Shown in pieces: positions 35,460 to 44,493 of a stretch of DNA of 64,000 nucleotides. Both the position numbers and the translations under genes were made by a program. The DNA is from Muribaculaceae bacterium (GTDB lineage: Bacteria > Pseudomonadota > Alphaproteobacteria > Rs-D84), in contig JAMPEH010000005.1 in the NCBI GenBank assembly GCA_023665245.1, positions 32,343 through 96,342 of the forward strand, read 5' to 3'. The notes beneath the pieces were generated by a model, which saw nothing but the letters and a program-made list of their open reading frames with translations, was not told the DNA's origin and ran no database searches. Position 1 is the first letter of the stretch. Each line of letters starts with the position of its first letter.

Positions 35460-36377
35460 TTAATAATTTATTATCAAAACTTCCTCGCTAGAATCTGTTT
35501 TGTCCTTAGTGTGATAACTGGAGTTTGCATAAGTATATCTTAATGGAATTACTGTATATTTGTCAATATTATTACTGAGCCACTGTAACAGGATACTATT
35601 TTCTTTCCCTTTGCTTCTCAACACATTAGAAAGCGCAAACCTTATTCCATGTTGACTAAGCCTGTCCAGAAACTTTAGGAGTTCTTTCTCTGTTTGGTTG
35701 TTCCAACCGCCTTGCTCATTATATGTAGCGCAAGTGATTAAATATGGGGGATCTATATACACAAAATCATCTGATTTTAATGCTTCTATATCAAAATCAC
35801 GAAAATCTTTACACATAAACCAACACTCTTGCTCATGCAATCTATCGATGAAAGTAGATAGCTTTGTCGCCATATTGGAATTAAAGTCTCTTTTCCCAAC
35901 AGGTAAGTTAAAATCGCCATGCGCATTAAAACGTATCTGGTTATTAAATGCATAAACAATCAGAACATATAAGACCACATAATAGTAATAGTCTTCGTTT
36001 AACTTAGTATTAAAATCATCACGAAGTTTCAGAAATTTATCTTTATTGTAAGGCCCCAAGCCAGTACTACTGTCGCAACCATAATGATCGTATCCGTGCA
36101 AGCTAACGAGTGAAAGCTCATACTTGTCTATTATTTGATATACCCAGTCAAATATAGCTTTTTTATCAAGATTCTTTAGTGTGTTATACAGATAAATAAG
36201 TTCTCTGTTAAGGTCATTATATATCACAGAACTAGCTTGTACATTGATTCCGACATTACAACCACCACAAAACAGGTCCACAAAAGTGTTTATCTTTTTT
36301 GGAAATAGTGGAAGAATCTGCGACAAAAGCTTTGCCTTTCCGCCAGTATAATTAAGAGGAGATTGTATGAAAGGCAA
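35460..36377 (-). CDS. D12-class DNA adenine methyltransferase
   Basis: A 305-residue N6-adenine methyltransferase of the Dam/D12 class. SAM motif FVDLFCGGCNVG follows an N-terminal PLNYTGGKAKLL; the catalytic motif IV is VYIDPPYLI. The only reasonable start is the TTG at 36375-36377, directly behind the TAA of the upstream methyltransferase, with GGAAC upstream; the next ATG is far inside the domain. One of two enzymes expected to protect the two strands of an asymmetric site. Target sequence cannot be read from the protein; GGATC would be the AlwI precedent. Confidence 0.87.
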   Translation of the reverse strand: MPFIQSPLNYTGGKAKLLSQILPLFPKKINTFVDLFCGGCNVGINVQASSVIYNDLNRELIYLYNTLKNLDKKAIFDWVYQIIDKYELSLVSLHGYDHYGCDSSTGLGPYNKDKFLKLRDDFNTKLNEDYYYYVVLYVLIVYAFNNQIRFNAHGDFNLPVGKRDFNSNMATKLSTFIDRLHEQECWFMCKDFRDFDIEALKSDDFVYIDPPYLITCATYNEQGGWNNQTEKELLKFLDRLSQHGIRFALSNVLRSKGKENSILLQWLSNNIDKYTVIPLRYTYANSSYHTKDKTDSSEEVLIINY

Positions 36378-37412
36378 TTATGTTCCTTTTGGGTAGCAGG
36401 TGCACAAGAACAATCTCTCCTCATTGTCTTCTATATCGGATTTTCCTGTTGTAAACGCTTTATATTTTGTGGAAAATACTTTAACCGTCCCTTTGGCACT
36501 CATAATACGCATAATATCTTCATCTGATATTTTTGCGTTGGATCGATCGTTACCCTTTTGGGACATGTTATTATATGACAACAATATGTATTTTGCATTT
36601 ATATTTCGAATTAAATCTTCAAAAGATTTAGTTGCCTGGTTTGTACAATACTTACTTTTTATATCAGAACGATCCATTTTCTTGGCGACACCGTATACTT
36701 TTGGCTTCGCCCATTTTGCAACATTTTCAAGCAAATGGTAAGCATCGCAATATTGTCTGGAATTATATGGTGGATCTATGTATACCAAATCTGCATACAT
36801 GTCTTTTACCAACTGATTGGCATCAAGATTAAAACATTTGTTGAGCTTATTATTCGTTTTAGGCGCAAGTGGCACATATAGCTCTAAAGCACAGTCGTAA
36901 GAGCTTCCTTTTCTATAGGCATCATAGTGGCCACATGTCTGAGCTATTTTATCCATCGCATACAGTAAAGATGTAATTAGAATAGCACGCTCCCGTTCGT
37001 TTATGAGCTTTTGCTTAAATAGTCGTTCAATATCGTTGCGTATATAGCCGATCTTTGAGCAGTCTTTTTTACTAAAATATGTATCAGCAAAATTTTGTGT
37101 CATATAGTTGGATCTGCACAAATCAATAGCATTATACTGTTTTATCAGATCTATAATTTTTTTCTTGCTATAAGACTCTGCTCCAAACCAAGCATAGTTG
37201 CAGATATAATTGCTGTACATCAAATCATTGGTGATTATGTTCAGTTTGTCGCAAAAAGCGGACGAAACAGCACCAGTTCCCGCAAAGATATCCGCTAGCG
37301 AAGTAATCTCAGGACATTCCTTCGCGACAACACTGCTAATAAATGGCAACAATTTGTATTTGTTGCCCAAATAACGTCTGTTGTTAATTTTGGACGTTTT
37401 ATAGCCCCGCAT
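36378..37412 (-). CDS. D12-class DNA adenine methyltransferase (second)
   Basis: A 344-residue adenine methyltransferase, divergent from its neighbour. It begins with RRYLGNKYKLLPFI, has SAM motif LADIFAGTGAVSSAF, and catalytic motif VYIDPPYNSRQYCDAYHLLENVA; YNSRQY is typical of one D12 subgroup. It is the first gene of the methyltransferase-methyltransferase-endonuclease operon, an order that lets modification precede restriction. AAAGGAAC precedes the ATG. Confidence 0.88.
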   Translation of the reverse strand: MRGYKTSKINNRRYLGNKYKLLPFISSVVAKECPEITSLADIFAGTGAVSSAFCDKLNIITNDLMYSNYICNYAWFGAESYSKKKIIDLIKQYNAIDLCRSNYMTQNFADTYFSKKDCSKIGYIRNDIERLFKQKLINERERAILITSLLYAMDKIAQTCGHYDAYRKGSSYDCALELYVPLAPKTNNKLNKCFNLDANQLVKDMYADLVYIDPPYNSRQYCDAYHLLENVAKWAKPKVYGVAKKMDRSDIKSKYCTNQATKSFEDLIRNINAKYILLSYNNMSQKGNDRSNAKISDEDIMRIMSAKGTVKVFSTKYKAFTTGKSDIEDNEERLFLCTCYPKGT

Positions 37413-37738
37413 GTTCCTTTCCCCTTCTTTTTAAGAAGTTAGAACAAAACTACTATATAAGTCAAGAAACAAACGATAGAGACCCAGTCAAGTCATCACA
37501 TAATTTGTCAAGCGTTCTAAAAACACTATTTTGTCTTGTAACACAGAATAATGATCCGCTCATAGATAGTCTTTATATATGGGAAAGGGGTTATTGCGAA
37601 GCTTAGCAGTTATCTGGCGCTATCCACAAAATGTGTTATTATATCCAATTTTATCATCCTACGACATGATTACATATTGTATTACCATATTGATATTTCT
37701 AAGGTTTTGTGTATAATAGCAAAAAATAGGATATAATT
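37413..37738. other. Divergent intergenic region between R-M operon and KAP gene
   Basis: 326 bp, AT-rich. It should hold the promoters of both the minus-strand R-M operon and the plus-strand KAP gene. No unambiguous -35/-10 pair was chosen. AGGATATAATT directly before the KAP ATG gives its ribosome-binding site. No coding potential seen. Confidence 0.5.
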
Positions 37739-39364
37739 ATGGCTGATAACAATACATTAATTTATGATATCTGGAGTAATGACAAACTGGATATCAAAGA
37801 AAATGTCATTGGATTTGCCAATATATTGAAACAAGAAAAATTTACGGAACCCGGGACATCAAAAGTATATTCTATTTCAGCCGAATTTGGAATTGGTAAA
37901 ACATTCTTTTGCGAAAGACTGCGCGATGTTTTGGAGCATGACGGCATACCCGTATCTATGTTAAATATATGGGAGATGGATTTTTATGAAAACCCACTTG
38001 TTCCCCTGCTTATAAACTTGCAGAAAACATATGCAAAATACTCTGGAACTCCCGAGCGTTTCCCAGACCCGAAAACGCTTTTAAATGCATTCAAGTCTTT
38101 AGTAGCAGGAATTTTTGTTGAAGCCCATGCGCCATTATTCGGCAAAATAGTTATTGATGGCGAAAAAATCATAAATTGCCATGAAAATCTAAAAAAAACA
38201 GCTGAAGAAAATAATATTTACACCGAATATAAACAATTTGAAACAGAATTAAATAACTTGAAATCCTTCTTGAGCAATTGGGCACAAGAAACAGCCTCTC
38301 CAATCGTTATCATAATTGATGAACTTGACCGTTGTCGCCCCGATTATGCGGTTAAAACGCTTGAAGTCTTAAAACATTTCTTTGATATCCCTGGATTTGT
38401 ATTTGTTTTAGCCATTGATGAAGAACAATTAAAGAACTCTGTTGAAACGTTATTCGGCACAAAAAACTTTGATGGATACAAACGCAAATTTATAAATAAC
38501 TCATTTGTATTACCCGCACCAGACAAGGTAAAATTTACAGATTATTTATATGAAAAATCTGGACTGACCAATATTGTAAAACAAATAGAGGCAAATGAAA
38601 AAGATTTGGTATTCAAGATCAGACGAGATGGATATCAAGATTATATTAACAGAAGTTTTTTTGGTGCAGATAACGCTAGAGAAATAGAAAACTGCAAAAA
38701 TTTTAACGAACTACAAACCACAGAATCCATAATTAAGAGATATTTCGCAGCCTATAGCATTTGGTTTAAATTCACTTTACGCCAAATGGAACAAATTTTT
38801 GATAGATTGACGCTATTTTCAAAAGAAATTTTGGGAAGTGACACATTATTCTCACCTGATTTGGCAGTACTGCTTACATGTTTACACGAATTTGACTTAA
38901 AATTGTATTCGAAACTTAGAGAAAAAGGGTTCATAGGGTATTCAGATCATTTGTTTTCTCTAATAATTGGCACTAACACATCTATGGCGTTTAAATTGTA
39001 TGAAAAAGATTCTTTTGGCATGATTGACAAGCTTGATCGCAAACTTGTTCCAACATGCCCACAAATTCCAGATTTTTCTACACTAAATGGCTCCAACCAA
39101 ACCAGAGTAATCATAAATGATAATGTGGAACGCTTTTTTATACAAGATCCAGACAATCCTAAAAAATGGCTATTAGACGCCGTTGTAGAACATCAGAAAA
39201 ATCCAATTGATAACAAATGTCGCATAGGTATTGTTATACATCCGAAATCAAATGCTAAATGGGAAAATGTCGAACCAGATATAGACACAGCGACGCAATT
39301 CAACCTTGAACTATTCAAGAATAATTATTTTGATAAGATGGATTTTATATCTAATTTCAAATAG
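37739..39364 (+). CDS. KAP-family P-loop NTPase
   Basis: A 541-residue STAND/KAP-type NTPase. Walker A is SAEFGIGKTFFCERL (about residues 48-62), and Walker B VIIIDELDRCRPDYAVKTLEVLKHFF, the KAP hallmark with DELDRC. VFVLAIDEEQL and the YKRKFINNSFVLP segment follow. No transmembrane segments inserted in the P-loop domain are evident, unlike classical KAP proteins. Bacterial KAP NTPases often occur in plasmids and defence islands; some are anti-phage. The C-terminal 200 residues are not recognised. It is the last gene of the island. Confidence 0.8.
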   Translation: MADNNTLIYDIWSNDKLDIKENVIGFANILKQEKFTEPGTSKVYSISAEFGIGKTFFCERLRDVLEHDGIPVSMLNIWEMDFYENPLVPLLINLQKTYAKYSGTPERFPDPKTLLNAFKSLVAGIFVEAHAPLFGKIVIDGEKIINCHENLKKTAEENNIYTEYKQFETELNNLKSFLSNWAQETASPIVIIIDELDRCRPDYAVKTLEVLKHFFDIPGFVFVLAIDEEQLKNSVETLFGTKNFDGYKRKFINNSFVLPAPDKVKFTDYLYEKSGLTNIVKQIEANEKDLVFKIRRDGYQDYINRSFFGADNAREIENCKNFNELQTTESIIKRYFAAYSIWFKFTLRQMEQIFDRLTLFSKEILGSDTLFSPDLAVLLTCLHEFDLKLYSKLREKGFIGYSDHLFSLIIGTNTSMAFKLYEKDSFGMIDKLDRKLVPTCPQIPDFSTLNGSNQTRVIINDNVERFFIQDPDNPKKWLLDAVVEHQKNPIDNKCRIGIVIHPKSNAKWENVEPDIDTATQFNLELFKNNYFDKMDFISNFK

Positions 39365-39612
39365 AGCATTTGACCAAAGATGTGTATGTTTCTGAATTCG
39401 CTGTAAATATGTTGTATGTATAGCCTATTTCCGTGATATCTTGTAATAAAATCCCTGTTATTTTACGGGAATTATCGTTAAAAGATACAGAAAACCGGTA
39501 TTTTTATGTGATGACAATGTGCTAAATCACTGTAAAATCCCTGTTAATCCCTGAAATTGAGTATTCTGGTATCGGATTTTGGGCAAATGAATACTGGTCG
39601 ACCAGAATAAAT

Positions 39613-39637
39613 AAAAAACGGTCTTGTACCGTTTTTA
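39613..39637. terminator. Terminator near the right border of the island
   Basis: AAAACGGT/ACCGTTTT hairpin flanked by A and T runs; works in both directions. Confidence 0.75.
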
Positions 39638-39833
39638 TTTGGTTTGTATATATAGTCAATATAGTCATGACGATTCGATGGCGTATTGTTTCAACAATAC
39701 ACATATGGAACAAGCATTCATCTAGTTGAATATTATGGCAATTTCAGCCACTAGTTGAATTTATACAAGATTTAAATGCGCAACATAAGCCCCAAATGAC
39801 TGAATTTAAAAAAAATGAAATTAATAGTTTATT

Positions 39834-39944
39834 TTTACAAATAAATATGTAATAATATAAGTACATCAATAAATTATTGATTTTATATGTGGAGATCAAA
39901 ATTTAGCAAAGCCATCAAATTCGTATTGATGGCTTTGTTTTTTT
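39834..39944 (+). ncRNA. Short transcript candidate with strong terminator
   Basis: A promoter-like TTTACA (39834-39839), 16-nt spacer and TATAAG (39856-39861) precede a terminator AAAGCCATCAA/TTGATGGCTTT with seven T (39908-39944). The 70-80 nt product contains a GGAG but no frame of useful length. It may be a small RNA or a remnant. Confidence 0.4.
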
Positions 39945-40019
39945 ATTAAGTTTCATATTAAATTTTACCCATAATTTTTATACTTGTCTGAATGTGTTAA
40001 TTTTTTTACAATAATTTTG

Positions 40020-41033
40020 ATGGACAGGATTTTTGCTTTTATTTGTACTCTATTTTGCCTGATTTCTGTATCGGGGGCGGCAACCGTGCAAAGTGCGGCG
40101 ACACAAACGTCTGCATATAATTATAATTACATGTATCCATATATGAATAATCAAATGCGAACCGAATTAAATCCCGGCACCGCAATCGCACAGAGCACCA
40201 GCCCTATAAACGCCGTGGTGCGAACGGAAAGCACCGGCACCCAACGACGCGTCGTCGCACGCAGTGCGTCAAATGGTGGTGGAACTGCACGTCGCGCAAC
40301 AAACACAACAACAACCGCCCGCGCGGCCACTGTTAGCAATGCGTCAACTGGCACGTCTGCGACACAATCACGTCGTGTTGTCGCACGCAGTGCAACAAAT
40401 GGTGGTGGCATTGTGCGCAGCGCAACAACCGCCCGCACCATCCGCGGCGACGCATCCAACATCGGGGGCAGTCGCGGCGACACATCATATCTGGCACGAA
40501 TATCTGAAACGGCCGCCAATCAAACGCAATCCACCACAGAATCAATTCCATCGGCGCGATGCCTGGCCGACTATACAGATTGTATGAATCAATATTGTGT
40601 ACGTGAAAACACGGCATACAACCGCTGTTATTGCAGTTCTAAATTGTCACAAATTGATTCAAAATATCAAAATGCCATCGATAATTTAATAAAGCAGATT
40701 ATTCAATTACAAAACAAAAGTTATTGGTCAGATGCCGAAATGAACGAATACTGGATGAGTACCGTCGGCAAATACAGTGGTGAAAATTCATGGACCAATT
40801 TGGACAATGCATTAAACATAGATTGGGCCAGCACCGAAAGCCGTGTTCGTGGCCAACAGGCATTTGCCACCGGTCATGAGTATTGTGTTCAGCATTTACG
40901 TGGATGCACATATATGGCATCAAATATGCGCGACGCATATCGGTCAGAGATATCACGCGACTGTGCAACATATGAAAATGCACTGCAAACCATAAAAAAT
41001 GTCGCAGAAAGTTTAGTGGAGTCTTATCAATGA
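40020..41033 (+). CDS. Exported protein with RRVVARSA repeats and a Cys-containing C-terminus
   Basis: A 337-residue protein with a signal peptide (MDRIFAFICTLFCLISVSGA). Residues about 60-150 are low-complexity, Thr/Ser/Ala/Arg-rich, with the block RRVVARSA[ST]NGGG occurring twice. The C-terminal half is folded and has cysteines in ARCLADYTDCMNQYCVRENTAYNRCYCSS and later EYCVQHLRGC and RDCATYENAL. No family known to me. The ATG at 40020 starts the signal peptide; an upstream TTG in frame is less likely. Its stop overlaps the ATG of the arginase-family gene (ATGA), so the two are translationally coupled. Confidence 0.7.
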   Translation: MDRIFAFICTLFCLISVSGAATVQSAATQTSAYNYNYMYPYMNNQMRTELNPGTAIAQSTSPINAVVRTESTGTQRRVVARSASNGGGTARRATNTTTTARAATVSNASTGTSATQSRRVVARSATNGGGIVRSATTARTIRGDASNIGGSRGDTSYLARISETAANQTQSTTESIPSARCLADYTDCMNQYCVRENTAYNRCYCSSKLSQIDSKYQNAIDNLIKQIIQLQNKSYWSDAEMNEYWMSTVGKYSGENSWTNLDNALNIDWASTESRVRGQQAFATGHEYCVQHLRGCTYMASNMRDAYRSEISRDCATYENALQTIKNVAESLVESYQ

Positions 41034-41866
41034 AATCTTTTTTAGGAATAGAATATAGTCGTGGCGCACGCGCCAATCCGGTTGATGGTGGCCCAATGCT
41101 GGCCCCACGTGCGGTAAAACAAATGTTTCCAAACGCAAATTGGACAATGATTGAGCACGCGCCATGCGATATGGACGCATGCCGTGCCGACCGTTTTGGT
41201 GACACATTTGAAATACAAAAACAAATATATACCGCAACACCAAACGCGCCACACGTCATGATTGGTGGTGACCATTCTGTAAATTTCGGACATTTTGCAA
41301 CATTGGCTGACAGGGTATCAGACCAAGACCTGTGCCTGATATACATTGATGCGCACTTGGATATTCACAGTCCAGAATCCAGCCAGGCCCAGGCATCCGG
41401 TGCCCCACACGGCACAAACGTCCGCGCATTGTTGGGTGATGGCGATGTGCGCTGGTTAGGATTACAGACACGACGCCCTGCCCTGAAACCAGAAAACATA
41501 TTCTATCTGGGCACGCGTTCATATGAACCCGCTGAAATAGAATATGTGACAAACAACAATATCTTTATGCGCCGCGCCACCAAATTACAAAGCATGACAG
41601 ATTGCATCAATGCACTATCAGAAATTCGTACCAGAATCGGCGACCGGCCATATGTCGTATCATTTGATTTTGACGCAATTGACCCAAAATATTTTCCAGA
41701 CGTTTGGGTTCCAGAATCTGGTGGTATATCTGTTGACGCTGCAGAATATTTTACACGCGAACTGGCACCATACGCACACAGTTTTGAATTTGTTGAATAC
41801 GCACCATCGGGTGACGTGCACAGTGCGCAAATCGTCAAAACACTGGTTGGAATTGCCGCTGAATAA
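41030..41866 (+). CDS. Arginase/agmatinase family ureohydrolase
   Basis: A 278-residue binuclear manganese hydrolase. Metal ligands are visible: His in MIGGDHSVNFG, Asp-His-Asp in YIDAHLDIHSPESS and the two Asp in VSFDFDAIDP. The loop IHSPESSQAQASGAPHGTNV resembles arginase (DINTP...SGNLHG) more than agmatinase, so arginase is the better guess, giving ornithine and urea from arginine. It lacks a signal peptide. Translationally coupled to an exported unknown protein, which is unusual. Confidence 0.83.
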   Translation: MKSFLGIEYSRGARANPVDGGPMLAPRAVKQMFPNANWTMIEHAPCDMDACRADRFGDTFEIQKQIYTATPNAPHVMIGGDHSVNFGHFATLADRVSDQDLCLIYIDAHLDIHSPESSQAQASGAPHGTNVRALLGDGDVRWLGLQTRRPALKPENIFYLGTRSYEPAEIEYVTNNNIFMRRATKLQSMTDCINALSEIRTRIGDRPYVVSFDFDAIDPKYFPDVWVPESGGISVDAAEYFTRELAPYAHSFEFVEYAPSGDVHSAQIVKTLVGIAAE

Positions 41867-41873
41867 ATTACTG

Positions 41874-42779
41874 TCAGCGTTGACGCTTAACGCAAGTCTC
41901 TATTAAATCTGCCATGCGGTATTTATCATCCAACACACATGTCCATACGGCTAAATCAATAACATGATCCAATTCACGTCGCTGGGCTGGGCGCATATTT
42001 ATTGTATACAGGTAATCAATCTGTGACATATAACCCCGTTCTGCCGCGTTCATTATTGTCCGAAACATTTTACGTCCCCGATACGATAATGCCCCATAAC
42101 TGGTTAAATACGTATCACCAAAATCAATGCGGCGCCCATGGCGATAATTGCGACGCTCAGCCTCGTTCTCGCGCATGGCAAAGATATCATTTTCATTGTG
42201 ACGAATTATCCCGTCTTGACGTTCACCTGCCCACTTTGACAGCATATATTTTTGCGTTCCGGTAAACGATGCCATATACACCGGACAATTATCACGTGGC
42301 TCGGCATGCCCCGCAGCAAACGCCGTCTGTATTTCAAATACAGGCCCATGCCCACGATAGTGGTGCGACATATCATAAAAACTTTTCAGTGCATATTCTG
42401 CACCAATTTTCGGGAATGACAATTTAAACACAACAGCCATCAGTCCCGACCATGGACTGAGCCCACATATATTTATCCCCCGGGCGGTTAATTTGCAATC
42501 TGTGCCAAACAAACGTTTCATCGCATCGACATCAACAACAACATCAGATTCCGGCGCAGTCAGATAACACAAATTATTTTCCAGAAATTCACTTATAATC
42601 CAATGCATTTCATACGCAGCCACCCCACGCAAATCCGAGGCCACACGCGGGCACAACTGGGGCGGTAATCCACCCACAAACGGTTGAACATCGTGGTTAT
42701 TTAAAATATATTTAATGTGATTAATATCCAGCCGGCGCCGTAATAAACGTGTCAAAGATACCTGTGGCTTGTTTTTCAT
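41874..42779 (-). CDS. Hypothetical protein
   Basis: A 301-residue cytoplasmic-looking protein, rich in Arg, Tyr and His, without signal peptide or clear membrane helices. Segments such as GLSPWSGLMAVVFKLSFPKIGAEYALKSF and FGDTYLTSYGALSYRGRKMFRTIMNAAERGY are reminiscent of a divergent kinase-like fold, but no catalytic motif could be confirmed. Convergent with the arginase gene 7 nt away. Unknown function. Confidence 0.6.
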   Translation of the reverse strand: MKNKPQVSLTRLLRRRLDINHIKYILNNHDVQPFVGGLPPQLCPRVASDLRGVAAYEMHWIISEFLENNLCYLTAPESDVVVDVDAMKRLFGTDCKLTARGINICGLSPWSGLMAVVFKLSFPKIGAEYALKSFYDMSHHYRGHGPVFEIQTAFAAGHAEPRDNCPVYMASFTGTQKYMLSKWAGERQDGIIRHNENDIFAMRENEAERRNYRHGRRIDFGDTYLTSYGALSYRGRKMFRTIMNAAERGYMSQIDYLYTINMRPAQRRELDHVIDLAVWTCVLDDKYRMADLIETCVKRQR

Positions 42780-42809
42780 ACCTTATAAATAGCACATATA
42801 AATATTTTG

Positions 42810-43010
42810 TCAATCGTGACTTTCGCACATTTTATTATGCCGATAAATATTGCGCGCCAAATCATCACTGATTACATCCCAATCAGACGCCCGCCCATAT
42901 ATTATATCACAGGAACAAATTGCCACACCAAAATCATTATTCGGCAATTGTGTATTTTTCGCGCAGGACGCGACGAATATCGCGCACAGCAGTATGATTG
43001 ATTTTTTCAT
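42810..43010 (-). CDS. Rz1-like outer-membrane spanin lipoprotein (candidate)
   Basis: A 66-residue lipoprotein: signal MKKSIILLCAIFVASC with lipobox VASC, then a short mature part ending DDLARNIYRHNKMCESHD. The ending resembles the S-x-x-x-x-R-x-x-x-x-H-N-x-x-x-x-x-C tail often seen in phage Rz1-like proteins. It starts inside the Rz-like frame in another reading frame (74-nt overlap) and continues beyond it, with AGGA upstream. This nested layout is typical of phage two-component spanins, which fuse inner and outer membranes in lysis. No other phage gene is nearby, so it may be a remnant or domesticated. Confidence 0.55.
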   Translation of the reverse strand: MKKSIILLCAIFVASCAKNTQLPNNDFGVAICSCDIIYGRASDWDVISDDLARNIYRHNKMCESHD

Positions 43011-43161
43011 TTATTTTTTCCTGTCGCTTGATTGTTTTAATCAGATGCACCGTTGTATTACGCTCGCATGTGACGATAGCATTGGCCACCCCAACACGAT
43101 ACCCCGCCACATAGGCACCAATGCACATCACACAGACCATTATGACGATATAAATTCGCAT
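42937..43161 (-). CDS. Rz-like inner-membrane spanin (candidate)
   Basis: A 74-residue bitopic protein: N-terminal helix (IYIVIMVCVMCIGAYVAGYRVG) followed by a charged helical periplasmic segment (LIKTIKRQEKINEKINHTAVRDIRRVLREKY) able to form a coiled coil. This is the i-spanin layout. The ATG at 43159-43161 has GGGT about 8 nt upstream, and the longer frame would run into the rho terminator. The lipoprotein gene 42810-43010 overlaps its end in another frame. It starts only 16 nt after the rho terminator, so readthrough from rho could express it. Confidence 0.55.
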   Translation of the reverse strand: MRIYIVIMVCVMCIGAYVAGYRVGVANAIVTCERNTTVHLIKTIKRQEKINEKINHTAVRDIRRVLREKYTIAE

Positions 43162-43177
43162 TGTTTTTACCCAAAAA

Positions 43178-43199
43178 AAAGCCCCACAGTGTGGAGCCA
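43178..43199 (-). terminator. Terminator of rho
   Basis: GGCTCCAC/GTGGGGC hairpin followed by eight T on the minus strand, 26 nt after the rho stop codon. Confidence 0.85.
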
Positions 43200-43224
43200 A
43201 ACACACCTATATAAGATACATATT

Positions 43225-44493
43225 TTACTGATTCATTGAATTAAAGAAATCAGCATTTGTCTTGGTCAGACGCAATTTATCAAGAACAAATTCCATTGCC
43301 TCTAATGTTCCCATCGGGTTTATGATACGACGCAATACATACGTTTTTGACAACATATCTTTGCCAATTAACAAATCATCCTTGCGCGTGCCGGATTTTG
43401 TAATGTCAATTGCCGGATATACGCGTTTATCAGACAGTTTTCTGTCCAGAATAATTTCACTATTGCCGGTACCTTTGAATTCTTCAAAAATAACTTCGTC
43501 CATTTTTGATCCGGTATCGACCAACGCCGTTGCAATAATGGTCAGACTGCCACCACCTTCGATATTACGGGCGGCACCAAAGAAACGCTTTGGACGCTGC
43601 AATGCATACGCATCAACACCACCGGTTAAAACCTTGCCACTGGATGGAACACATGTATTATATGCACGCCCCAAACGTGTTATTGAATCCAGCAAGATAA
43701 CAACATCCTGCCCCGCTTCGACCAGACGTTTTGCCTTTTCAATAACCATTTCCGCGACCTGGATATGACGGGCGGCCGGTTCATCAAATGTAGACGATAT
43801 AACCTCGCCCTTGACGCTGCGCTGCATATCAGTCACTTCTTCGGGACGTTCATCAATCAACAACACAATCAGTTTTACATCAGGATAATTTGTCGCAATA
43901 CTGTGCGCAATATTTTGCAACATAACGGTTTTACCGGTACGTGGTGGCGCAACAATCAGGCTACGCTGCCCCTTGCCCGTTGGCGAAATCAAATCAATCA
44001 CACGCGCCGACAGATTGCGACCGCGATCCTTGTCATCAGGCACTTCCATTTTCAACTGTTCATCTGGATACAGCGGCGTCATATCATCAAACGATACACG
44101 ATGGCGCAGTTTTTCCGGTGCATCCCCATTTACACGTTCAATTGTTTCCAGCGCAAAATAACGTTCCGATTCGTTTTGTGGTGCCTGAATCTGGCCTTCA
44201 ACATAGTCACCTGTCTTTAATCCATACTTTTTAATCAAATTCGGCGATACGTACAAATCATCAGGCCCCGCCAGATAGTTCGATTCCGGTGCACGCAGGA
44301 AACCAAAACCATCCTGCATACGTTCCAAAACACCATCACCAATCAACGTCACTTTTTTATCAGCGGCAAAAACACGCATAACCGCAAAGCGCAACTGTTG
44401 AACATTTAATTGTGACGGGTTTTCGATACCCATATCTTCCGCCATTTTCAGCAACTGCTGGGGCGATTTAGCCTTTAATTCATTAATATGCAT
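43225..44493 (-). CDS. rho: Transcription termination factor Rho
   Basis: Hexameric RNA helicase that terminates transcription. The 422-residue length is standard. It has the N-terminal [24 protein letters not shown] helical domain, the RNA-binding cold-shock fold ([32 protein letters not shown]), Walker [13 protein letters not shown], Walker [19 protein letters not shown], the Q-loop and R-loop region ([31 protein letters not shown]). Preceded by a Cys-rich gene and followed by its own terminator and the spanin-like pair. Confidence 0.97.
   Translation of the reverse strand: MHINELKAKSPQQLLKMAEDMGIENPSQLNVQQLRFAVMRVFAADKKVTLIGDGVLERMQDGFGFLRAPESNYLAGPDDLYVSPNLIKKYGLKTGDYVEGQIQAPQNESERYFALETIERVNGDAPEKLRHRVSFDDMTPLYPDEQLKMEVPDDKDRGRNLSARVIDLISPTGKGQRSLIVAPPRTGKTVMLQNIAHSIATNYPDVKLIVLLIDERPEEVTDMQRSVKGEVISSTFDEPAARHIQVAEMVIEKAKRLVEAGQDVVILLDSITRLGRAYNTCVPSSGKVLTGGVDAYALQRPKRFFGAARNIEGGGSLTIIATALVDTGSKMDEVIFEEFKGTGNSEIILDRKLSDKRVYPAIDITKSGTRKDDLLIGKDMLSKTYVLRRIINPMGTLEAMEFVLDKLRLTKTNADFFNSMNQ

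Larger units (their letters stand above)
39365..40019. other. Island right border and intergenic region
   Basis: 655 bp without a convincing gene. It contains a 14-bp direct repeat TAAAATCCCTGTTA (39447-39460 and 39533-39546), a 13-mer TGAATACTGGTCG (39588-39600) that is the inverse of the tRNA-Pro end (27477-27489), a terminator at 39613-39637 and a short transcript candidate ending at 39944. Confidence 0.55.

Noticed and set aside
39365..40019. CRISPR array or retron in the island's right border
   Set aside because: Only one 14-bp direct repeat pair is present, no spacer-repeat series and no reverse transcriptase.
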